In this document: positions 10,811-19,424 of the stretch, piece after piece | Layout: each line of letters opens with the position of its first letter | Position numbering within the stretch: the first letter of the stretch is position 1 | Assembly: GCF_000209165.1 (NCBI RefSeq) | Contig: NC_009043.1 | Location: 1,772,001-1,836,000 of the forward strand | DNA length: 64,000 nucleotides | Origin: Scheffersomyces stipitis CBS 6054 | Taxonomy: Eukaryota > Ascomycota > Pichiomycetes > Serinales > Debaryomycetaceae | Direction: 5' to 3' | Position numbers and translations under genes: made by a program | Notes under the pieces: generated by a model | Databases searched by the model: none | What the model was told of the DNA's origin: nothing | The model's input: the letters and a program-made list of their open reading frames with translations, nothing else

Positions 10811-11890
10811 TCAGAATACAGCTGCGTCGTTAGAGGCTCTTCTTCCCTCTCTGGACAATGGAGGTACATCTGCCAAAGTAGAGTCAACTTCATCTTCCAG
10901 AGACTTGTCATCCATTCTGTGGCTATTCTTAGTTGGGACTCCGCCCATAAGACCTTTGCTCATGGCTAAACCAGCAGATCTTTCGTTAACTCCACCATCG
11001 TAGAATTCATCTTCTATAGGATGCATTAAGATGGTATTGTTCTTTGTAATAGTGATCAACGTGTTGGTAGGGACACAGATCCAATCACCTCGTTCAAATG
11101 TCAACGGCTCACTGGCTACAAATATTACGTCCTGCGATCTGTTTAGACGTTCCATTTTGAATAATCCTGGTTCATACTCAAAGAATTTCAGACCAGTGCT
11201 AAAATGAAGCGAAGCTGCTTCATCTGTCTTGGACGTGATATATCTACTGACCACAACTGATTCACCATCCGTTACAGCAAAGTTCATCAACGACGGCTCG
11301 TCTGTAGTTTGGGTCTGCCATTCCTTGATCAACTCTATAGTTGTAACCAAAGCTTTACGTAAGACAGAGTGAGTGAACTTTGTTTCAAAATTGCCAGGGT
11401 CATATCCCATCTTGTACAACGTATCCAAGAAGAGCGCAAAACAACACTCAGAGTCCGTAGAACCCTGGATATATAAGAAAAACTGCTCTTCTAAATGATT
11501 AACGAGTTTCTTCTTCATATGGTTGAATTGCAGTATGCCACCATTGTGCATGAACATGACCTTGCCATACGAGAAAGGATGGCAGTTGGTTTCAGACAAG
11601 ACTCCCTGAGTTGAAGCTCTCACATGACCAAACACCAACAGAGCTTCGGTACAGTCCGAAAGGTTGTTTAAATTAACGTTGTTCCACGCAGGTGTTATGG
11701 CACGAAAGATACATGGCTTGTTGGAAGCAGTATAGTAGCCTACACCAAACCCATCTCCGTTGATGGGGTTTCTCATATCAAGTCTGAGCCGTGAGTCAAA
11801 CGACTGGTTGATGATGGAATGCGCTGGTTTGGTGAGCAAGTCCGATAGCACCATGGACTCTCTGCCCTTGTAGATCATGAAACGGCACAT
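10811..11890 (-). CDS. DUG3: Glutamine amidotransferase subunit of the DUG glutathione-degrading complex
   Basis: 359 aa, matching S. cerevisiae Dug3 (about 357 aa). With Dug2 it cleaves glutathione in the cytosol, and Dug1 then splits Cys-Gly. The class II (Ntn) amidotransferase fold needs Cys at position 2 after Met removal. The start at 11890 gives MCRFMIYKG; an in-frame ATG six codons upstream (11908) would bury that Cys and is rejected. Other family features are the NGDGFGVGYY segment, GHVRASTQG, CHPFSYGKVMFMHNGGI and the GSTDSECCFALFL stretch. It is convergent with the SAP gene (about 210 bp between stops) and divergent from the FMP46-like gene. Confidence 0.92.
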   Translation of the reverse strand: MCRFMIYKGRESMVLSDLLTKPAHSIINQSFDSRLRLDMRNPINGDGFGVGYYTASNKPCIFRAITPAWNNVNLNNLSDCTEALLVFGHVRASTQGVLSETNCHPFSYGKVMFMHNGGILQFNHMKKKLVNHLEEQFFLYIQGSTDSECCFALFLDTLYKMGYDPGNFETKFTHSVLRKALVTTIELIKEWQTQTTDEPSLMNFAVTDGESVVVSRYITSKTDEAASLHFSTGLKFFEYEPGLFKMERLNRSQDVIFVASEPLTFERGDWICVPTNTLITITKNNTILMHPIEDEFYDGGVNERSAGLAMSKGLMGGVPTKNSHRMDDKSLEDEVDSTLADVPPLSREGRRASNDAAVF

Positions 11891-12853
11891 TGAAATATGA
11901 AAATGCAATAGTCTAAGTAAATGCTAGTATAAAATGAATTGAAACGAGAAAATTCAACGCTAATCTGCCAAATAAAGGAGAATTTGAAATATTGTCGATG
12001 CTCTTCCAAAGTATATATAATATTATCAATTAAACCGAGGAGGGTATAATAAATAATGATAAACGTTAGCAATATCTATCCATATATATCTACAAGTCCA
12101 CAGTACAGTCTCAGCTACATCTGGATTATCAAAACTCGTGTGACTCGCATCACATGATCAAGAATCATGTGATCCAAATGGAAAACTTAATGAAGGCTCC
12201 AGGATGGTTTCCGAGGCACTTATTTTATCTATAGGAATAACTAATCTAGGAGTGTTACCACGATTGGTCAAAGGGCAGAACAATAAAGGTCAATATGGGT
12301 ACATAAATCCCAGAGGATTTGTACTAATTCAAACTGAACTCAGTTCTTGTTTAGTGGTTTTTGCAAGGTCCAAATGCAGACAGTGGAATGCCGGTATCTA
12401 TATGCAGGTTTCCCGTCAGTTTTGATTGCTCCGATCAGACGTCATCAATGCCCCTGACAAGTGGCGAGACATGTCGCATATGGGGAGCCACGACATTTGA
12501 GTCATCCGGTTTTATGCGATTTCTTTTCCTTTTCACCGGCGGGGGTAAAAGTCCGACCATACTCCGGGAATCATCTTCCTTGTCTCGAGCCCTTCAGTTG
12601 AACTCGGACCATACCATAGTTAAGATTTGGTTATCGGGACTCGGACATTCATATGACAATTATATAAATAGAGACGGAATTCATGACTTTGGTTTTCATA
12701 TTCACATTCTTCATTACTAACAAATATAACTTCAACTTACGTCAATTAGTTGTTGCTCATTATATTCCAGTACTTAGTATTGTTAAACTTACCACAACTA
12801 CAGCCTATTAGAATCTCAAACCTACTATAAGAACACAACCTTAACAAGTGAAA
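11891..12853. promoter_or_regulatory. Divergent promoter region DUG3 / FMP46-like
   Basis: About 960 bp without a credible gene. It holds a 10-bp perfect inverted repeat at 12149-12173, three TCGGAC cores (12552-12557 on the minus strand, 12604-12609, 12641-12646) and a TATA box TATATAAATA at 12661-12670, about 190 bp before the FMP46-like ATG. Confidence 0.5.
12149..12173. promoter_or_regulatory. Perfect inverted repeat ATCACATGAT-N5-ATCATGTGAT
   Basis: The arms at 12149-12158 and 12164-12173 are exact reverse complements around the 5-bp spacer CAAGA. Each arm contains CACATG/CATGTG, an E-box-like core, which suggests a bHLH or other dimeric regulator site between two divergent genes. Confidence 0.5.
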
Positions 12854-13405
12854 ATGTCGCTATTCAGAACACTCCAGCACTCTCCTGCAACATTGACCAT
12901 CTTCCACGATGCCACCATTCCTCTTTCCAACATCCTCTACAAGGCATTGAGCAGAGCTCATTTCAACCTCAAGGACAACTCAAAGCACGAGTTCCAGATC
13001 GATTTGATGCAGAACAAGATGCCTACCTTAGATCAATACCAGTCACTTGTACGCAATTGTCTTCCTGATTCGCGAAGCAAGTCGATTTTGCATGGATGTT
13101 ATCCATTTTTGCACGACAGAAGGACTCTGGGCTCGTCCCACTCAGAAATCGTCACCACTCGAGGCTTGGGCCACCACAGAGGAGTAGGCCATCAGTTTAC
13201 CCACCACAAGACCTTTTCCGAGGGTGAGTACAGCATTATCTACGACGCATTCAACAAGCTACACGAGGGTAAAGCTACTGGTAAAGTGGACATCGAACCC
13301 TCCGAAATCTTCAGGGCACCTTTGGTGGTGGACTGGGATCAGAACAAGATAGCGAACGACGAAGAGTCATTGGTGGAAATCTTACAAAAGTACACCGCAG
13401 AGTAA
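12854..13405 (+). CDS. FMP46: FMP46-like mitochondrial thioredoxin-fold protein (DUF1687)
   Basis: 183 aa. The frame is open two codons earlier, but the ATG at 12854 (MSLFRTLQHSPATLTIF) is the natural start. From recall, Fmp46 of S. cerevisiae (about 133 aa) begins similarly with a short aromatic/basic stretch. It shares the spaced motifs seen here: MPTLDQYQSLV near residue 57 and a C-terminal VVDWDQNKIANDEESLVEIL. The family is classed as putative redox proteins found in mitochondria; no substrate is known. This copy is longer, with a His-rich middle (GHHRGVGHQFTHH) not expected in the family. The identification rests on motif order and is good but not certain. Confidence 0.7.
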   Translation: MSLFRTLQHSPATLTIFHDATIPLSNILYKALSRAHFNLKDNSKHEFQIDLMQNKMPTLDQYQSLVRNCLPDSRSKSILHGCYPFLHDRRTLGSSHSEIVTTRGLGHHRGVGHQFTHHKTFSEGEYSIIYDAFNKLHEGKATGKVDIEPSEIFRAPLVVDWDQNKIANDEESLVEILQKYTAE

Positions 13406-14149
13406 ATACCAAACGGTATGAAAATCACGACATGGTCTGATCATACTGATTCGTTCCAATAACGCTAGTGCGTTTCCTGTTCAAAATGTGGGGCTGAACC
13501 ATTTCGGACATGTTCAGATTAGAATCGAATGATACGCACTAATAATCGCATATATATATTTCTCGGCTACAGTGATTATAGCCATTACCTTGATGACCTT
13601 ATGATATTTATAAAATACAACAACAGAATACAATAAGACAAAACATATACAATATAGAACACATACAATAAAGAATAGGCATACTACTTCCAATCACACC
13701 AACACTGGCTATGTAATTGCAATATAAAACAGCTATAAATCCTCGCACACCATATGGTACTGAGAGTTTCCAAAAAGATACGGCCAGGAGACACTCTGTT
13801 AGGAAATGACTATAAGTTGTCACAATGACTTTCTCCATATTCCTCGGCATCTCCCGTATATATGTTTCAATACTTACGGGTAGCTTCTTCTTACAACTGT
13901 CTCTCATCATGTTTCTACCCCAGGCAATGACCCCCACATAAAGATAGCGCGACTTTTTTGACAGACTCCTGTACATTCTTAAATTTTTTCAGAATGAAAA
14001 TTCCAAACCCTCGACACCCTTAACTGCTGTGGTACGGATGCTTCCCCATGAATTCCACCTTTGCACCAGTGCTTTTCTTGTCCTGGCAAATGGTAGATTT
14101 GGTTGTTTAGCCTTTTACTTCGTCAATTCTCTGTAGTGCCTTTACAAGA
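13406..14149. other. Intergenic region before the first PHS1-like gene
   Basis: About 740 bp. A 122-codon minus-strand frame (13608-13976) has a Cys-rich, hydrophobic composition typical of chance translation and no family features. I see nothing else that can be supported. Confidence 0.35.
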
Positions 14150-14827
14150 ATGCCCTCTATCTCCAGCGTGTACTTGTCGTTGTACAATGCCGTTGCTACT
14201 TCCGTGTGGTCTGCCATTCTTATTTTGGGGCTTTTCGATTTTATCGCAGCTGGTGCACCGTTTGTAGCCGAGGATGTCAAGACATCCAATTACTACATCT
14301 CCCATGTCTACAGTGGCGATTTCCCTCACGCTGTGTTAGTGTATGTGCAGCTTGTGAACTCAGCTTTTGATATCTTGCACTCGGCTATAGGATTGGTCAA
14401 ATCGCCATTGCTTACCGTGCTTCTTCAAACCTTGGCTCGTTCCATCATTACTATTGGAATCTGCTATAAACTCCCAGAAGCTCCCGCTAATTGGAACTTG
14501 CCTGCTTTTACCGCTATCACCGTGGCATGGTCACTTGCCGAGATCATACGCTATGGCTTCTATGCCGTCAAATTGGCCTGTGACGAAGTTCCTTCTTGGA
14601 TGTTCTGGCTCAGGTATAATATGTTTATCTTGTTGTACCCAGTGGGTCTTGTTGCAGAACTGACGGTTGTAATTTCCGCTCTCAAATACACTATGGGCTC
14701 CAGCTACTTCTTCTTCTTGCTCTTTGCCTTGTCGATGTACTTGCCCGGTTTCTTCACTCTCTATGGCCACATGTTTTCCCAGAGAAGAAAAGTCTATGGT
14801 TTGGGTATTAAACAAAAGACTGAGTAA
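14150..14827 (+). CDS. PHS1-type 3-hydroxyacyl-CoA dehydratase paralogue (copy 1)
   Basis: 225 aa with about six membrane segments. The family (PTPLA/HACD) removes water from 3-hydroxyacyl-CoA in the ER elongation cycle that makes very-long-chain fatty acids. The catalytic Tyr/Glu pair of yeast Phs1 (Tyr149/Glu156, spaced by seven) is present here in LLYPVGLVAE. The N-terminal YNAVATSVWS, the SAIGLVKSPLL segment and AEIIRYGFYA also fit. It ends KQKTE, a KxKxx-type ER-retrieval signal. It lies about 480 bp upstream of a second, more canonical copy on the same strand, so it is a diverged tandem duplicate, possibly with different chain-length preference or expression. The start ATG gives the family's usual length. 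Confidence 0.85.
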   Translation: MPSISSVYLSLYNAVATSVWSAILILGLFDFIAAGAPFVAEDVKTSNYYISHVYSGDFPHAVLVYVQLVNSAFDILHSAIGLVKSPLLTVLLQTLARSIITIGICYKLPEAPANWNLPAFTAITVAWSLAEIIRYGFYAVKLACDEVPSWMFWLRYNMFILLYPVGLVAELTVVISALKYTMGSSYFFFLLFALSMYLPGFFTLYGHMFSQRRKVYGLGIKQKTE

Positions 14828-15308
14828 ACGGAGTCTCTATTAACTGCATATATTTATTGTATTTATTAGTCTAACTAGCAATGTTTGACCCTAATTGACT
14901 TTCTAATATGTTCTCCTAGTCTCACTAAATCTAGACTTCTATAAGTGTACCTTAATCTGAATCATTGATCTTTGTAACATCTAATTCCGTTACATTTAAT
15001 ATATGTTCATATTAGTCTTGAATTGAAATGAATAAACTAGCTTAAATAACATCCAAGCAATCAGTATGATTATTTGGTTGGTGATAAACAAATACTGTCA
15101 CCAAATGTATCTAATTTTCCAGAAACTATACTTAGGGCTCCATCTTACAAATTGTCTACTGGTGTTCGCAGCCATTCCATTCGATCGCAGTCTCGTTTTT
15201 TCTTTCCATTTTCTGCGTATGCGAAAAAAGAACTATTTTCATTTCTATTCTTCATACTCTGGAATTATTCATAGCATTCTTCTTAGCAATTGCCTATTCA
15301 TCTTCAAC
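14828..15308. other. Intergenic region between the PHS1 paralogues
   Basis: About 480 bp, AT-rich. An ATG at 15066 is in frame with the downstream gene with no stop between, but it would add 81 residues of unlikely sequence ahead of a complete protein. A T/C-rich tract lies at about 15190-15250, a typical promoter or leader. Confidence 0.4.
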
Positions 15309-15956
15309 ATGTCTGAATCTGCTTCTCATCCCAAGAAGTGGTTGATCGCCTACAACTCGATTTCAGCCTCGTTATGGACTATTGTGTTGTTCAACACAAT
15401 CTTCTTGGGTTCTTCCCTCGGTCAACCATATTTGTTTGATTACACCAACAAGATCACCACCTGGATTCAGACGTTTGCCGTTGTCGAAATCATCAATTCT
15501 GCCACTGGACTCGTCAAACTGCCTATTTTTACGACGGCTACTCAAGTTTTCTCTAGATTGTTAATCGTTTGGGGTGTGTGCCAGTTGCTTCCAGAGTCTC
15601 CAGCTAACACTCACTGGATCTATATAACCTTGTCTTTGAGTTGGTCCATCACTGAGATAATTAGATACTCGTATTACGCTACCAACTTGACTTCTCCAGG
15701 TGGAGTTCCAGACTGGTTGACCTGGTTGAGATACACTACCTTCTACGTCTTGTATCCTACTGGCGTGTCTTCTGAAACTTACATGATCTATTTGTCCTTG
15801 AATGAGGCCTCCTCAATAGTTGGTCAATGGTACTACTACTTCTTAATCTTCACATTGTTCACTTACATTCCCGGCTTCTACATGCTCTACACATACATGA
15901 TCAAGCAGAGAAAGAAGGTCTTGGGCAAGTCAAAAAGCACCAAGAAGACCGAGTAG
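15309..15956 (+). CDS. PHS1: 3-hydroxyacyl-CoA dehydratase, very-long-chain fatty acid elongation (copy 2)
   Basis: 215 aa, almost the same length as S. cerevisiae Phs1 (217 aa). It is the third enzyme of the ER fatty acid elongation cycle, feeding sphingolipid synthesis. It has six hydrophobic segments, EIINSATGLVKLPIF, SITEIIRYSYYA and the catalytic pair in VLYPTGVSSE (Tyr and Glu seven apart). It ends KKTE, a classical KKxx ER-retrieval motif. The start at 15309 (MSESASHPKK) was chosen by family length over the in-frame ATG at 15066. It is closer to the recalled yeast sequence than copy 1, so it is probably the ancestral, essential gene. Confidence 0.92.
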   Translation: MSESASHPKKWLIAYNSISASLWTIVLFNTIFLGSSLGQPYLFDYTNKITTWIQTFAVVEIINSATGLVKLPIFTTATQVFSRLLIVWGVCQLLPESPANTHWIYITLSLSWSITEIIRYSYYATNLTSPGGVPDWLTWLRYTTFYVLYPTGVSSETYMIYLSLNEASSIVGQWYYYFLIFTLFTYIPGFYMLYTYMIKQRKKVLGKSKSTKKTE

Positions 15957-16065
15957 GTAATATATCTCTGTACAAGTATATAGAAGTGTACTCGGTACAA
16001 ACTTCGGTAGTACTCTTTCTACATATCCTCTCGAATGCAGTAATGTTATTGCAAATTATATATAT

Positions 16066-18630
16066 CTATAATGCAGGGTGGCTGCTCAAATCTTCGAGCC
16101 AGCCGATGAGTTCCTCGATGTAGGTGTAGATGGTATCGTTCGCTTCAAATTCGTACTCCTCGATGTTGCTTTCGCTACTTCCCAATAACGAACCAAATGA
16201 AAAAATGCCTGAGCTTTTCTTACTGTTTACATGCTTATGTTTCTTGTTTTGTTCAAATAACACCTTGACAGATGTGAGGATAGATACCAGGTCGTATTTC
16301 ACCAAAAGATTGGAAAGGATCTTAACCACCAAATGATTAGGCGTCATTTGGTACCATCTGGCATTCCAACTAATCAACTTCATCAAGTTGATTAAGATGA
16401 AGTCTAGCGTCAAGAACTCTTCTTCAAGAGTTTTGATAAATTTCTGATAGCGTTCTTTACTGGACGCTTTCAAAATTAACTTGTTGCTGTAGAACCGAAT
16501 ATCATAATCATCATGATTAAGATCGATATTGGTGTCGACTGCATCACTTAGGATCAATTCGTCGTAGATTTCAAGCAATTGCACAGTTCCAAAGTAGTCA
16601 AATCCTCCATCTCTAGCTACACCAATTACACTGGTCATAAGTGAACAGATTGATTCCTTCAAGTTGTACTTGACCGACCAACCAAGCAAGCCTAGCATCT
16701 CCCATTCAATGGCACTATGGTGCGGAGTACCAGCAGACGTCAACGTCATGATGGTTTTCAAATCGTCGTAGATAACCAAGAACAACTGATCTAGCCATGG
16801 CTCACAATTTACAAGGCTATGTACTTTGGAACCGTGATCAACTACAAAGGGCAACTGCAGGCTGGATAGAGCCGTGTTCTTGGGACCTGAAAACAACTTA
16901 TCTTTCATAGTGACAATTTGGTCCCACCCTACTAACGCTATAAACAACGATAGAAGATCGTAGCTTCGTCCCCAAGTGGATTTCCTAGTGAAATCCAACA
17001 ATGACGACGTAGGAGTTCCTGAAGATTGCATGGAAAGCATATTTCTGCTTGAATAAAGGCCGCAAATCTTAAGTATCGATTGGTCTACTGATGAAATGTC
17101 TCTGGCTGAACCATTTACAATGGGAGACTGGCTGAAGTGGTTGCCGTTGATGGAGTGTCTCAAATGCGGATTGAATATGAACAAGTCATGCCATATCTTA
17201 TTGATGGAAGCGACTGGTACATGACCTGACTCTGATTTTATTGATGGAGCAGGAAATGTTAAGTTGAAATTCTTTTCGCTGATTGGCTCCTCGTTGTTTC
17301 GTATTCTCTGTGTGAACATTGAAGTATATGTCTCTCGGGCACCAGAAACAGATTCAATATTGCTTTCACGGGTTCGAGGATTCAATGTCACAGGTAAAGA
17401 GTTGAAAACTAGAAGCGCTCTTTCAAAGTCACCTACCAATATGTATGTCAAAACTAAACTATACCAACACTCAAAATCAAGTGGAAGTATTTGTACTGAC
17501 TTTTGTGCCAATACAAGTGCCATGTCGTAGCGCTCTTTGGAGATTAGGAAGTACACTTGCTCCACCAAGATGAGCGCCAGCTGCGTCGTATGAACGTCAA
17601 ACGTACTGAGATGCTGATGTGAAAGTTCAAGATAGTCGTGTTCCTTGTTGGATCCTCTTTGGATCTTGTATATCCGGAGGATAAGGTAGTCCCATTCTCC
17701 AGGTTTGAACTTGGAATTTATTTCCCTTACAGCAAGATCGCATACTGATCCGCTGATATCAAGCTTACATAATCTCAACAAACTGTCTACTAAGTTGTTT
17801 CTATAATGGTTGGTCTTTTTGGGGCTCTCATTGTTGTGTCCACAAGCAGTTGCTGTTCCGTATCCCGGATTCGAGCCACACAGAGTACCTCTGTTTAAGA
17901 ATTTTACTAGCAACTTTACGGAAACTTCAAGAGAAGCACTGTTCTGAGTGAAGTCCCCGTAGCTGACGAGCCCTGTGAGTTGTAGCGCAGGATTATCCAA
18001 CTGGACGACGGATCTTATGATGTTTGAAACCTTGACTTCCTCCCAGAACAGACTGCTCAAGTCGGAAATATTCTGCGATGTATAGCTCGTGTTCTTATGT
18101 CCGTGCCGCGGAATCACATGGTAAGTAGTATCGATGTGTAATGGTAGTTTTTTCAGGGACCCATACATCTGAACTACTATTCTGACTCTGAAGTCCAGCT
18201 TAGAGAACACATTGTAGGTACAATAAGTCAAAACCATTTCCTTTTTTGTAACGGAAAAACGGTCTGATGTGAGAATTTCTTCCGAAAAGTAGTACTCATC
18301 GTTGTCTTGGACAATTCCCACATTATGGAGAACGTAGTTTTGGACGTCTTTGGATGGAGAATCAAGACCCAAACCATTGACAAAATGATAATATCCAATA
18401 TATCCGTCATCTTCTTTACCATTCGAGTTTTTAAGACTTTCACCCATGCTTTTTGAAGTGTACTCTGCCGATCGTACACCGACATATTTGGCCCAATGGA
18501 ATAGGTCAGGGGGACCAAGTTCATTGTTAAGTACTTCGAGGTACTTCGTTCTAGATCCTATCAGATGGCCAAATTGCCCTTCTCGGAGCAATGGAGCACG
18601 GGAGATGCGCTTTTTTTGCAGTGTCACCAT
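16066..18630 (-). CDS. Exomer ChAP subunit (Chs5-Arf1 binding protein, CHS6/BCH1/BUD7 family)
   Basis: 854 aa. ChAPs form the exomer coat with Chs5 at the trans-Golgi network and select cargo such as chitin synthase Chs3. Family features are an N-terminal RxGQFGHLIGSRT segment, LGPPDLFHW, the MVLTYCTYNVFSKLDFRVRI strand, TPR-like helices around residues 375-430 (LDFECWYSLVLTYILVGDFERALLVFNSLP) and AIEWEMLGLLGW in the C-terminal third. I could not decide between the Chs6/Bch2 and Bch1/Bud7 branches. The start is uncertain: 18630 is the first ATG, but the frame stays open upstream to a TTTTCCAG acceptor-like site ending at 18670. A short upstream exon is therefore possible, though I found no clear donor. 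Confidence 0.82.
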   Translation of the reverse strand: MVTLQKKRISRAPLLREGQFGHLIGSRTKYLEVLNNELGPPDLFHWAKYVGVRSAEYTSKSMGESLKNSNGKEDDGYIGYYHFVNGLGLDSPSKDVQNYVLHNVGIVQDNDEYYFSEEILTSDRFSVTKKEMVLTYCTYNVFSKLDFRVRIVVQMYGSLKKLPLHIDTTYHVIPRHGHKNTSYTSQNISDLSSLFWEEVKVSNIIRSVVQLDNPALQLTGLVSYGDFTQNSASLEVSVKLLVKFLNRGTLCGSNPGYGTATACGHNNESPKKTNHYRNNLVDSLLRLCKLDISGSVCDLAVREINSKFKPGEWDYLILRIYKIQRGSNKEHDYLELSHQHLSTFDVHTTQLALILVEQVYFLISKERYDMALVLAQKSVQILPLDFECWYSLVLTYILVGDFERALLVFNSLPVTLNPRTRESNIESVSGARETYTSMFTQRIRNNEEPISEKNFNLTFPAPSIKSESGHVPVASINKIWHDLFIFNPHLRHSINGNHFSQSPIVNGSARDISSVDQSILKICGLYSSRNMLSMQSSGTPTSSLLDFTRKSTWGRSYDLLSLFIALVGWDQIVTMKDKLFSGPKNTALSSLQLPFVVDHGSKVHSLVNCEPWLDQLFLVIYDDLKTIMTLTSAGTPHHSAIEWEMLGLLGWSVKYNLKESICSLMTSVIGVARDGGFDYFGTVQLLEIYDELILSDAVDTNIDLNHDDYDIRFYSNKLILKASSKERYQKFIKTLEEEFLTLDFILINLMKLISWNARWYQMTPNHLVVKILSNLLVKYDLVSILTSVKVLFEQNKKHKHVNSKKSSGIFSFGSLLGSSESNIEEYEFEANDTIYTYIEELIGWLEDLSSHPAL

Positions 18631-19424
18631 GCTATCACTCTTGGGAAAACTTCCTGGCACCAATCGGAACTGGAAAAGTAAAATACAGCAAATAAGAAGG
18701 ACAAACGCTTAAAAGTTCTTGGTATATTTTGATTAGTTTGGTGGTGTAAATTATTGAGTTTGGATCTGTGTGCAGGTATTCAACGTCGACCTTCAGCAAA
18801 TCAAGTTGAGATCTACGTAGTAGAGTTGAAAGAGTAGGAAATCAAAGGACTTTGGATGTGGAGATGGTGTTGCCAAAATTTGTACAAAAGGTTAATAAGT
18901 TGTATTTTTTTGTTTTGTCATATATATAAATTGTATTCTGATGCATATATTGGGGCCTATGCAGATAAAAATCCTTACTGAAGACGGCTCCGAGTTTTTA
19001 TTTCTCCAAGACGAATGAGAAATGGAAGTTTGTGAAGAATTTGCTTGTTATTTTATACTTGTTATGATAACTGTTATGAAAACTATAATGTTGGCTATCT
19101 GGAACTAATTTAAGGAGCAATGGGACAGTGGGGCAGAGAGGTGCGGCCACGCGTTTGAATCAACCTGAGATGTAAAATGAATATGGGAATATCAATATCA
19201 TGTTGTATACAATGTAGTTTTACACATAATTCATAGTAGAAAACATTTTTTCTCTATGTATCGCCATGTTCAACCTAGTTTTACCATCTATTTCTTGTCG
19301 AAATGGGTGGGTGCAAAATCTACGAAAAATAGAATTTGTTGCAGCCAAGTGCGGCTTGAAAGAATCATTCAGAAACGTCCTTTTAAATTAACTATAATAC
19401 ACTATATTTACTGTTCATTTTTTT
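18631..19424. other. Intergenic region between CYR1 3' end and the ChAP gene
   Basis: About 790 bp holding the ChAP promoter and the CYR1 terminator. An ACTAAT box near 18733 on the minus strand, followed by TTTTCCAG at about 18670, could belong to a 5' intron of the ChAP gene. Otherwise it is AT-rich with poly-T runs and shows no credible ORF. Confidence 0.35.

Noticed and set aside
12204..12720. Overlapping plus-strand frames of 73 and 119 codons
   Set aside because: They lie in the DUG3/FMP46-like promoter, have no family features, cover the TATA box and differ in frame; chance translation is the simplest reading.
13608..13976. 122-codon minus-strand frame
   Set aside because: Composition is Cys/Leu/Tyr-rich without motif or domain, as expected from AT-rich intergenic DNA.
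15066..15308. In-frame N-terminal extension of PHS1 starting at ATG 15066
   Set aside because: It would add 81 residues to a protein that already has the family's normal length and start, and the added sequence overlaps the promoter.
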